Below, one piece after another: positions 1 to 6,406 of a stretch of DNA of 18,041 nucleotides (positions are counted from its first letter, which is position 1; each line of letters starts with the position of its first letter). Origin of the DNA: JAIEPT01 sp038217425 (lineage in GTDB: Bacteria > Planctomycetota > Planctomycetia > Gemmatales > Gemmataceae). The stretch lies in contig JBBQPM010000137.1 in the NCBI GenBank assembly GCA_038217425.1, positions 1 through 18,041 of the forward strand, in the 5' to 3' direction. The position numbers were made by a program, and so were the translations under genes. The notes under the pieces are model-generated. The model was not told the DNA's origin. It made no database searches and saw only the letters and a list, made by a program, of their open reading frames with translations.

Positions 1-204
1 GAGATACCAGTTGATGTACTCCGGGGTCAGCGTGCGGAAGCTGAACAGGAGGAGGTCGCGTGCGCTCCAGCCGTTACGCGAGGCGAGGTTCATGATGCTG
101 TCGCCGTTCACGTAACTGACCTGGACGGGCTTGCCGTTTTCCGGCGGCCATTCGGGACGTTCCCGCAGCGGCGGAGTGGCGATGCGAAACTTATTCTTGG
201 CCAT
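1..204 (-). CDS. LysM-like domain protein, N-terminal part (runs off the window edge)
   Basis: Reading the minus strand from the ATG at 204-202 gives 68 codons open to the window edge, starting MAKNKFRIATPPLRERPEWP. A good Shine-Dalgarno (GAGGTGA, 6 nt before the ATG) supports this start. There is no signal peptide or membrane segment in the visible part. After a Pro-rich start, the stretch from about residue 30 (VNGDSIMNLASRNGW, then ARDLLLFSF and NWYL) resembles a LysM-type fold: 'GDS' followed by a helix, 'NGW', a second helix and a conserved NWYL. Such modules occur in proteins that bind peptidoglycan or that sit in effector and toxin-like proteins, and the missing C-terminus would decide which. 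It is transcribed away from the DUF1559 gene, with a 378-nt gap between the two starts. The CDS call is fairly secure; the LysM reading is tentative. Confidence 0.7.
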   Translation of the reverse strand, partial: MAKNKFRIATPPLRERPEWPPENGKPVQVSYVNGDSIMNLASRNGWSARDLLLFSFRTLTPEYINWYL

Positions 205-582
205 GACGGTTCACCTCGTGTGCGATCGTTGCTTAAGTTCGTATCGACTTATGAGCTTCCCGACCGATCTTTGGACAGAGCACGCTGATCTTTTCACAGA
301 AGATTCGCTCCGTCCATCGCAAACGACGCAAAAATCGCCGCAGCTGACGCTGCACAGACGGCGCAGAAGGAGAAAATCGCCTGGCAACTCGCTTCTGCGT
401 CAGGGAATTTACGCAAAACTCCTTTTTTTCTCAGAATTTCTCTTGCGTCTTCGCAAATCTTTGACGATAATTACACAAAACCGTTGCACAGCGCGAAAAG
501 TCCGTTCGTCCGTGGGTCTATCTCATAATTCTACGTGCCCCCGGACAGCCTTCATTTTCAATCTTTCGTGGGGAGGGGTATC
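205..582. other. Divergent intergenic region, AT-richer than the surroundings
   Basis: These 378 nt separate the minus-strand LysM-like gene from the plus-strand DUF1559 gene. No convincing coding sequence was seen: the open frames that cross it lack ribosome sites and run into the real genes in other frames. Base composition falls clearly between about 290 and 530, with T and A runs, as expected where promoters for both genes lie. A candidate promoter for the DUF1559 gene is listed separately. No terminator-like hairpin or repeat was recognised. Confidence 0.6.
443..471 (+). promoter_or_regulatory. Candidate sigma-70-like promoter for the DUF1559 gene
   Basis: TTGCGT (443-448), a 17-nt spacer and GATAAT (466-471) match the -35/-10 layout in an AT-rich stretch about 110 nt before the ATG at 583. 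The -10 box matches 5 of 6 bases, the -35 box only 3 of 6. It is one plausible choice in an AT-rich region, and planctomycete promoters are poorly defined. Confidence 0.25.
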
Positions 583-1875
583 ATGGCCCGTACTCGCAGC
601 CGTTCGGCGTTCACACTCATCGAACTGCTCATCGTCATCGCCATCATCGGCATTCTCGTCGCCATCATCGGCGTCGCCGTCACTAAAGCCAAGGAATTGA
701 GCAACCTGGCACGCTGCGGAACTCAATTGCGCGACCTCGTCGCCGGCGTGCAAACATTCCATTCTCAGCACAACAGCTATCCCACGTATAACGGGATCTT
801 CCCAGGCGGGACAACCACTACTGCGTACTCGAATAACTCCCGAGCCGTTTACGGCGGCTGGTACACCCACCTTCTCCCCTATGTCGGCGGTAAGACGCTG
901 CACGATCGCCTGCGCTCTGAATATCAAAGCTTCGGCAATGGCGGCGGCAACGTCTCCCTCGGCGGCGGTACGCTCATCACCCCCGGCGCCGCCGCATATT
1001 GGGACCCGCCGCAACAAGTTCTGACGCCCGGCCAAAACGTCCCGAACCCCAATGCGGGCAACACCACGCAAACCACCATCAACGGCAACGGCTACACGAT
1101 CGTCACCGGCACGCCGCAACCCGCGACCATTTGGCAACCCGCCACATACGTCCCCGGCACCGGCACGTACCACCCCGCCGTCACCGCAGTCTATGCGGCT
1201 CCTGGAGCTCCTTACAACGGACCGATCGGCGTCTGGAAGTCCGACGTTCGCTCCGCCACCTTCCCGCACCTCATGTGCCCCTCCGACTCCCCCGGAGATG
1301 CCAGCAATGCCGGCGGCGGGCAAGTTTACAAGGCCTCGCAGACCTGGGGCGCCACCAATTACGTCGCCAACTGGAACGCCATCACCAATGGCGATAAATC
1401 CAAAGGATACCAGGCTCTGCCCAACCGCGAAGAAAACATCGCCAATCGCGACGGCATCGGCAACACCATCCTCTTCGCCGAGGCCTATTCCTGGTGCGAA
1501 GGCAAGGGCCGAACCGCGCTCGTTGCGTGGCATTCCCACGGCAGCGCCTCGTGGGGCGGCGTGCATAACTTCGGTCTGACCTACTCCCTCAACAACGCCA
1601 ACGTCACCTACAACGGCTCCAGCCAAATCCTCACCGGCGGCAACGGCGTGCAGAATCCTTCGAGCCAGATCAACTTTGGCTTCCAGATTCAGCCCCATCC
1701 GACCCGCATCGGCAACGGCGGATGCGTCGCTCTCACCGTGCAATCTCCTCACAGTTCCCTCAACGTCGCCATGGGCGATCGCTCGGTCCGCCGCGTCAAT
1801 GAAAAAATCTCGAATGCACAGTGGCTGTCGCTCATGCTCCCCGAGGACGGCGGCGCCGTTCCCGAACTCGACTAA
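583..1875 (+). CDS. DUF1559 family protein with prepilin-type N-terminal leader
   Basis: This 430-residue protein is a planctomycete pseudopilin-like protein of the DUF1559 family, which is expected to be membrane-anchored and exposed outside the cytoplasm. The start at 583 is preceded by GGGGAGGGG and gives a short basic leader (MARTRSRSA) followed by FTLIELLIVIAIIGILVAII, the type IV pilin methylation and hydrophobic segment. An upstream in-frame start at 535 would add 16 residues but has no ribosome site. DUF1559 marks are MCPSDS (231-236), the GATNYVAN stretch near 256-263 and LNVAMGD (393-399) near the C-terminus. Odd points: residue -1 of the leader cleavage site is Ala rather than the usual Gly, and the usual H-X9-DG motif reads as H390, eight residues, then Asp-Arg. 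Residues about 120-215 form a Gly/Pro/Thr-rich insertion. Genomes of this phylum carry many paralogues of unknown role; no pilus assembly genes lie nearby. Confidence 0.9.
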   Translation: MARTRSRSAFTLIELLIVIAIIGILVAIIGVAVTKAKELSNLARCGTQLRDLVAGVQTFHSQHNSYPTYNGIFPGGTTTTAYSNNSRAVYGGWYTHLLPYVGGKTLHDRLRSEYQSFGNGGGNVSLGGGTLITPGAAAYWDPPQQVLTPGQNVPNPNAGNTTQTTINGNGYTIVTGTPQPATIWQPATYVPGTGTYHPAVTAVYAAPGAPYNGPIGVWKSDVRSATFPHLMCPSDSPGDASNAGGGQVYKASQTWGATNYVANWNAITNGDKSKGYQALPNREENIANRDGIGNTILFAEAYSWCEGKGRTALVAWHSHGSASWGGVHNFGLTYSLNNANVTYNGSSQILTGGNGVQNPSSQINFGFQIQPHPTRIGNGGCVALTVQSPHSSLNVAMGDRSVRRVNEKISNAQWLSLMLPEDGGAVPELD

Positions 1876-1890
1876 TCCCGGTAGTATCTG

Positions 1891-1923
1891 TTTCGCGCTC
1901 GCTTGAATCCTGCGAGCGCGAAA
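1891..1923. repeat. Perfect 12-bp inverted repeat (hairpin) after the DUF1559 gene
   Basis: TTTCGCGCTCGC (1891-1902) pairs perfectly with GCGAGCGCGAAA (1912-1923) around a 9-nt loop. No T-run follows, so alone it is not a typical terminator, but it sits just before one. Its right arm and flank (1911-1929) resemble 3376-3394 after the sulfatase gene, differing at 2 of 19 positions, so it may belong to a dispersed family. Confidence 0.75.
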
Positions 1924-1932
1924 CGAGGACAC

Positions 1933-1965
1933 AAGCTCGTTCGACGTCGTCGGACGAGCTTTTTT
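1933..1965 (+). terminator. Rho-independent terminator between the DUF1559 gene and the sulfatase gene
   Basis: AAGCTCGTTCG (1933-1943) pairs with CGGACGAGCTT (1951-1961), 11 positions with a single G-U wobble and a 7-nt loop, followed directly by a run of six T (1960-1965). It lies 57 nt after the DUF1559 stop codon and ends 20 nt before the sulfatase ATG, so it would end or attenuate DUF1559 transcription. The sulfatase would then depend on read-through or on a promoter overlapping this segment. Confidence 0.75.
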
Positions 1966-1985
1966 CGTTTCCAGAGGAATCCATC

Positions 1986-3356
1986 ATGATTTCTTTTCGC
2001 CTCCTGGCCTTGGCCTTGCTCCCGCTGCTAACGCTTCAATCCCTTCAGGCCCAGGACAAATCGAAGCGTCCCAACGTCGTCTTCATTCTCGTGGACGACA
2101 TGGGCTACGCCGACCTTAGCTGCATGGGAGGCAAAGAGCTGGCCACGCCGAACATCGATCGCATCGCCAAGGAGGGGGTGAAGCTGAACAACTTTTACGC
2201 GAATGCTCCGGTCTGCACGCCGACGCGGGCCGCGTTCATCACGGGTCGATATCAACAGCGCGTTGGCCTGGAATGGGCACTCGGTTACTCCGCGGAACAA
2301 TATCGCCGCGTGGGCGACCGTTGGGAGCCCGAACCCGACAAGCACGCTCCGGGACTGCCGACCACGCAGATGACGATTGCCAGGCTCCTCAAAGGGCTCG
2401 GATATCGCACCGGCATCTTTGGCAAATGGCATCTCGGCTTTCGCCCGGAGTTCAATCCAATTCGCCATGGCTTCGACGAATATTTCGGCGTCCTCACCGG
2501 ACATGCCGACTACTACTCGTACAAGTATTTCGACGGCACCTACACGCTGCGCGAGAACGAGAAGGAAGTGAAGGCCGAGGGGTATCTCACCGACCTCTTG
2601 AACCGCAAGGCAGTGGAGTTCATCGAGCGCACGGGGCTCGAGCCGTTTTTTCTTTATCTGCCGCACCTGGCGGTGCACTTTCCGTTTCAGGTTCCCGATC
2701 GTCCCGGCCAGGTGCTCACGCAGGCGAACTCCCGCGACGGCACCCGGCAAGATTACCTGGCCATGCTCCAGCGCGTCGATCACGGCGTGGGCATGATCTT
2801 CCAGGCACTGGAAAAACGCAAGATTCTGGACGATACGCTGATCATCTTCTCGAGCGACAATGGCGGCTACCAACTCTCGGACAACGGTCCCCTCTTTCAT
2901 CACAAGTCGAGCCTGTGGGAAGGGGGCGTGCGCGTGCCGTGTCTGATGCGTTGGCCCGGCCAACTCCCCGCGGGCGCCAACCCGAAGCAAGCCGGCATCA
3001 CCATGGATCTGACGGCGACCATCCTCGCCGCCGCCGGCGCCGACTTCACGCGCCCCGACGTCCAACTCGACGGCGTCAATTTGCTGCCGATCCTTTCAGG
3101 CCGTGCAAAGGAGACCGAGCGGACGTTCTTCTGGCGCATCGACCGCTCCGACCGCAAACAAAAAGCCGTCCGCCACGGCAAGTGGAAGTACCTGAAAGAC
3201 GGCATGATCGAGCTGTTGGTCGATCTGGAGGCGGACGAGGGGGAACGTAAGAATTTGGCTTATCGGCATCCCGAGATCGTCGCCCGGCTGCGTCGGCTGC
3301 ACGCGGAATGGGAAGCGGAGGTCGACAAATCCCGTCCCGCTCTGGTGGTGAAGTAG
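1986..3356 (+). CDS. Secreted sulfatase (arylsulfatase family, formylglycine type)
   Basis: This 456-residue exported sulfatase should hydrolyse sulfate esters, in planctomycetes often on algal or host polysaccharides. The start at 1986 is preceded by AGAGGA and gives a clean signal peptide (MISFRLLALALLPLL to about QAQ23). The AlkP-superfamily sulfatase fold is clear: NVVFILVDDMGYADLSC with metal-binding Asp37-Asp38; CTPTR at 77-81, in which Cys77 would be oxidised to formylglycine; GKWHLG (146-151); DNGG (291-294); and KSSLWEGGVRVP (308-319). The length is typical for one catalytic domain with a short C-terminal subdomain. The cysteine form of the motif needs a maturase (FGE or an anaerobic radical-SAM enzyme), and none lies in this window. 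Substrate cannot be told from the sequence. The gene follows a terminator and precedes a second AlkP-superfamily gene by 98 nt. Confidence 0.93.
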   Translation: MISFRLLALALLPLLTLQSLQAQDKSKRPNVVFILVDDMGYADLSCMGGKELATPNIDRIAKEGVKLNNFYANAPVCTPTRAAFITGRYQQRVGLEWALGYSAEQYRRVGDRWEPEPDKHAPGLPTTQMTIARLLKGLGYRTGIFGKWHLGFRPEFNPIRHGFDEYFGVLTGHADYYSYKYFDGTYTLRENEKEVKAEGYLTDLLNRKAVEFIERTGLEPFFLYLPHLAVHFPFQVPDRPGQVLTQANSRDGTRQDYLAMLQRVDHGVGMIFQALEKRKILDDTLIIFSSDNGGYQLSDNGPLFHHKSSLWEGGVRVPCLMRWPGQLPAGANPKQAGITMDLTATILAAAGADFTRPDVQLDGVNLLPILSGRAKETERTFFWRIDRSDRKQKAVRHGKWKYLKDGMIELLVDLEADEGERKNLAYRHPEIVARLRRLHAEWEAEVDKSRPALVVK

Positions 3357-3365
3357 GCCGGAATT

Positions 3366-3394
3366 CGTTTGAGCTTGCGAGCCCGAAACGGGGA
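3366..3394. repeat. Short hairpin-like element resembling the one after the DUF1559 gene
   Basis: CGTTT (3366-3370) and AAACG (3386-3390) frame an inner GCT/AGC pairing, giving an imperfect hairpin. The right part, TGCGAGCCCGAAACGGGGA (3376-3394), matches 1911-1929 at 17 of 19 positions. It lies 10 nt after the sulfatase stop. It may be a degenerate copy of a dispersed intergenic repeat; two copies in one window is thin evidence. Confidence 0.4.
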
Positions 3395-3454
3395 GCATCG
3401 GGCAGGCCGATTCACTACAACAGTGGCATCGACTTCACTGTCAGGGAACGCCTT

Positions 3455-4858
3455 ATGCCGGCTCCGATCGTCGTCATCAATACCGTGGGACTCACGTGTC
3501 GGCATGTCGAAGAAATGGGCGACTCCCTGCCCAAGATCGCGGCTCTCGCCAAGGGGGGCTGGTATCGTCCCTTCCGCGAGACGCTCCCTGCCGTCACTTG
3601 CACCGCGCAGGCAAGCATGCTCACCGGCGTGCCGCCGAGCGTGCACGGCATCGTCGGCAACGGTTGGCTTTTCCGCGATACCATGGAAGTTCGCTTCTGG
3701 CAGCAGGCGAATCGGCTCATCCAGGCGCCCCCCGTTTACTACACCGCCCGGCAGCGCGCGGCCGCGGCGGGTCGAACTTTTCGCTGCCATAAACTCTTCT
3801 GGTGGTTCAACCAGGGCGCCGACGTCGATCTGAGCGTCACTCCCAAACCGCACTACGGCGCCGACGGCAACAAGGCGTTCGACATCCAGACCACGCCCGA
3901 CGATTTAGCGGACAAACTCAAGAAGAAGCTCGGCGCCTTTCCGTTTCAACACTTCTGGGGGCCGATGGCTGGGCTGCCCAGTTCGCAGTGGATCGCGCGC
4001 TGCGCCGCATACGTGCTGCGTGAGGAAAAGCCCGCGGACCTGACGCTCGTCTATCTGCCCCACCTGGATTACGAGACGCAGCGCGTGGGGCCGAGCCGAG
4101 TGAACTGGAAGCAGCTGCTCGGGGAACTCGACTCGGCCTGCGGCCTGGTGATCGACGCCGCCCAGGCCGCAGGCGCCCGTGTCTGGATCGTCAACGAATG
4201 CACGCACGTCGACGTCGATCAGCCGATCGCGCTCAACCGCATCCTCAACCAGGCCGGATTCCTGAAAACTCGCCCCGGTCCCTTCGGCGATCAACTCGAT
4301 ACCAACGAGAGCCGGGCGCTGGCAGTGTGCGACCATCAGATCGCGCACATTTACCTGCGGCGGCAGGAAGACGTCGAAGCGGTCTACAAGCTGGTCTCGA
4401 ATCTACCGGGGGTGGACCGCGTGGTCGGCGGCCCCACGCTCGCGGAGTTGGAACTGCTGCATCCGCGCTCGGGGGACCTGGTCGCCCTGGCCAAGCCGAG
4501 AGCCTGGTTCGCGTATCCGTTCTGGAAGGACGACCGCCAGGCGCCCGACTACGCCCGCACCGTCGACATCCATCGCAAGCCGGGTTACGATCCCTGCGAA
4601 CTCTTCTTCGATCCCGCAGTCGCCCGGCCGAAGTTCCGCATGTTTCGTCGGCTCCTGGGCAAAAAGCTCGGCTTTCGCACGCTGTTCGACGTCACGCCGC
4701 TCGATCCGCAGCTGGTGAAGGGGAGTCACGGCCTCTCGGCGGCCGACTTGCATGATCGCCCGATCTTTATCGGCGACGGTTCGACGAACGTGCCGCCGGT
4801 CGAGATGTCGCAGATGTATGTCCACAACATGATCCTCGAAGCGCTCGAGCTGCTTTGA
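3455..4858 (+). CDS. Type I phosphodiesterase/nucleotide pyrophosphatase-like protein (AlkP superfamily)
   Basis: This 467-residue protein belongs to the AlkP superfamily, close to the nucleotide pyrophosphatase/phosphodiesterase (NPP) group and, as I recall it, to the subgroup found in eboABCDEF-type clusters. It has no signal peptide or membrane segment, so it should be cytoplasmic. The start at 3455 has AGGGA 8 nt upstream; the open frame continues upstream without a better start. Visible marks: LPAVTCTAQASMLTG (44-58) with Thr48 at the expected nucleophile position, VHGIVGNGW (63-71), YLPHLDYETQR (200-210) with Asp205, DHQIAH (293-298), TVDIHRKPGYDP (369-380), KKLGFRTLFDV (403-413) and KGSHG (422-426). 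Several metal ligands expected in NPP enzymes seem to be changed (see findings), so the activity is open. No other ebo gene is nearby; the neighbours are a sulfatase and a membrane protein on the same strand. Confidence 0.85.
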   Translation: MPAPIVVINTVGLTCRHVEEMGDSLPKIAALAKGGWYRPFRETLPAVTCTAQASMLTGVPPSVHGIVGNGWLFRDTMEVRFWQQANRLIQAPPVYYTARQRAAAAGRTFRCHKLFWWFNQGADVDLSVTPKPHYGADGNKAFDIQTTPDDLADKLKKKLGAFPFQHFWGPMAGLPSSQWIARCAAYVLREEKPADLTLVYLPHLDYETQRVGPSRVNWKQLLGELDSACGLVIDAAQAAGARVWIVNECTHVDVDQPIALNRILNQAGFLKTRPGPFGDQLDTNESRALAVCDHQIAHIYLRRQEDVEAVYKLVSNLPGVDRVVGGPTLAELELLHPRSGDLVALAKPRAWFAYPFWKDDRQAPDYARTVDIHRKPGYDPCELFFDPAVARPKFRMFRRLLGKKLGFRTLFDVTPLDPQLVKGSHGLSAADLHDRPIFIGDGSTNVPPVEMSQMYVHNMILEALELL

Positions 4859-4969
4859 GACGGTTCAAAAAAATGCGTGTCGGCTGCGATCGATTCGGCG
4901 TGTAAGTGACGTTACTTGGTTTCAGGCCGCTGCCGGTTTTGCGGTTGAGGTTCCGTCTGAGTGGTCCGC

Positions 4970-5386
4970 ATGCACATCGAGCGCCGTCGTCTTCTCGTCT
5001 GCTTCCTGCGCGGCTCCGCGCTCATCCTCCTGGGTGCGTTGCTTGCCTCTTTCTTTCCTCACGCCTGGATGCAGACGATCCACCAACTCATGGGCCTGGG
5101 AGATTTGCCCGACACGCCGATGGTGCAGTATCTGGCGCGCTCCGTCGCCGCCCTTTACGCGCAGCTCGGGCTCTTCTACTGGTTCGTCTCTTATGACGTG
5201 CCGCGCTACGCTCGGCTCCTGCGATTCTCGGCCTGGGTAAAGTTCGCGTTCGGAATGCTGGTGCTCGGCGTGGACGTGTTCGTCGGAATGCCGGGGTTTT
5301 GGATCGCCATCGAGGGCCCGTTCATCTTGACGTGGTCGTTGACCCTGCGGCTGCTGCTAGGCCATGACGGGGATCTGCGCCAGTAG
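4970..5386 (+). CDS. Small integral membrane protein of unknown function (four predicted helices)
   Basis: This 138-residue hydrophobic protein has about four membrane segments (near residues 8-29, 53-75, 90-107 and 109-130), a basic N-terminus (MHIERRR) that suggests the N-terminus stays inside, and acidic/polar loops. No family was recognised, though the size and pattern are common in small planctomycete membrane proteins. The ATG at 4970 has TGAGTGG 5 nt upstream. An in-frame GTG at 4961 with GAGG upstream would add three residues and cannot be excluded. It lies 111 nt after the phosphodiesterase-like gene on the same strand. Its last 30 nt (5357-5386) are shared with the end of moxR on the other strand, so the two convergent genes have overlapping coding ends and any terminator for one must lie inside the other. 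Confidence 0.75.
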   Translation: MHIERRRLLVCFLRGSALILLGALLASFFPHAWMQTIHQLMGLGDLPDTPMVQYLARSVAALYAQLGLFYWFVSYDVPRYARLLRFSAWVKFAFGMLVLGVDVFVGMPGFWIAIEGPFILTWSLTLRLLLGHDGDLRQ

Positions 5387-6331
5387 ATCGCGCACCACCG
5401 TCGCGGTGGTTCGGCCCTCGACTTCCGCCTCGGGCCGTAAAATCAGGCGATGCCCCAGCACGCTGTACGCGATCGCCTGCACGTCCTCGTGCGTGAAGTA
5501 CGTTCGGCCATCGAGCAACGCCTTGGCCTTGGCGCAGCGCAAGAGACAGAGCGAGGCGCGTGGGCTCGCTCCCAGCGATAAATCGGGATGCTTGCGGCTC
5601 TGCTCCGCGAGCTGCACGATGTAGCGGTACAAATCTTCCTTGCCGAACACCTGACTGAGCTGGCCCTGCATCTCCAGGATCGAGTCGGGCGTGAAGAGTT
5701 GCGGCAACGACGCCGTCGGCTGACTGAGGAGCTTGAGCATGGTCACTTCATGCTGGGCGCCGGGATAGCCCATTTCGATGCGCAAGAGGAAGCGGTCGAG
5801 CTGCGCCTCGGGGAGGCGGTAGACGCCTTCCTGCTCGACGGGGTTCTGCGTGGCGAGCACCATGAACGGCGGCCGCAACGGCAGCGTCTGCCCTTCGATG
5901 GTGACTTGATATTCCTGCATGGCTTCCAGGAGCGCGGACTGGGTCTTGGCGGGGGCGCGGTTGATTTCGTCGGCCAGGAGAAGCTGACAAAAGATCGGGC
6001 CCTTGCGGAGGACGAAGTCATTGGTCTTGCGGTCGAGGATGAAGGTGCCGGTGACGTCGGAGGGGAGCAGATCGGGAGTGAACTGGATGCGGTTGAACTG
6101 GATTCCCAGGAGCTGTGCGAGGGCTTTGGAGAGCGTGGTCTTGGCGACGCCGGGGACGCCTTCGAGGAGGACGTGTCCGCCGGCGAGGAGGGCGATGAGG
6201 AAACGATTGACGGTTTTTTCCATGCCGACGACGGCGCGGGCGATTTCCGTCTGAGTGCGTTGGCGAAGGTCTTTGATGCGCTCGGCCCAGGCGTGGAGGT
6301 CGGTCGAGGCGGGTTGCACAGGGATGGACAT
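5357..6331 (-). CDS. moxR: MoxR family AAA+ ATPase
   Basis: This 324-residue cytoplasmic AAA+ ATPase has the MoxR family size and every core motif: Walker A GVPGVAKTT (about 58-66), Walker B LLLADE with the INRAPAKTQ follow-on typical of MoxR (about 117-130), sensor 1 at ATQNP (160-164), LPEAQLDRF with the Arg finger region (173-181), and sensor 2 GASPRAS (254-260). MoxR proteins act as chaperones for metal insertion or for assembly of membrane or secreted complexes, usually with VWA and DUF58 partners. It is the last gene of a minus-strand operon with DUF4129- and DUF4350-like proteins, 75 nt after the latter. Just before the ATG lies a 12-bp perfect palindrome GGGAGATCTCCC (6336-6347) whose minus-strand GGGAG is the only evident ribosome site. 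No DUF58 or VWA gene follows; the DNA downstream codes on the other strand. Confidence 0.95.
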   Translation of the reverse strand: MSIPVQPASTDLHAWAERIKDLRQRTQTEIARAVVGMEKTVNRFLIALLAGGHVLLEGVPGVAKTTLSKALAQLLGIQFNRIQFTPDLLPSDVTGTFILDRKTNDFVLRKGPIFCQLLLADEINRAPAKTQSALLEAMQEYQVTIEGQTLPLRPPFMVLATQNPVEQEGVYRLPEAQLDRFLLRIEMGYPGAQHEVTMLKLLSQPTASLPQLFTPDSILEMQGQLSQVFGKEDLYRYIVQLAEQSRKHPDLSLGASPRASLCLLRCAKAKALLDGRTYFTHEDVQAIAYSVLGHRLILRPEAEVEGRTTATVVRDLLAQIPVMA

Positions 6332-6335
6332 GAGC

Positions 6336-6347
6336 GGGAGATCTCCC
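6336..6347. promoter_or_regulatory. 12-bp palindrome over the moxR ribosome-binding site
   Basis: GGGAGATCTCCC is a perfect palindrome lying 4 nt before the moxR ATG on the minus strand. Its GGGAG half is the likely Shine-Dalgarno sequence, so it could be an operator, or an intermolecular or small intramolecular pairing site that limits moxR translation. Chance occurrence in GC-rich DNA is possible. Confidence 0.3.
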
Positions 6348-6406
6348 AGGAGTCACAGCGCGGACCACGCTCTGTTTTATAAGGGGAGCCGTCGGACGTC
6401 GCCCCG

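Noticed and set aside
131..700. Plus-strand open frame of 189 codons crossing the first intergenic region
   Set aside because: It overlaps the minus-strand LysM-like gene and the start of the DUF1559 gene in another frame, has no ribosome site and gives a low-complexity Arg/Ser-rich product.
523..1932. Minus-strand 469-codon open frame opposite the DUF1559 gene
   Set aside because: It is an antisense shadow in GC-rich DNA. The plus strand has a clear leader peptide, family motifs and ribosome site.
2028..3065. Long minus-strand open frame opposite the sulfatase
   Set aside because: The sulfatase motifs on the plus strand are unambiguous; the antisense product has no recognisable domain.
4859..4969. 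Terminator after the phosphodiesterase-like gene (TTTGA/TCAAA around GACGGT, followed by A-run)
   Set aside because: The stem has only five A/T-rich pairs and is followed by A rather than T on the plus strand, so it does not support termination.
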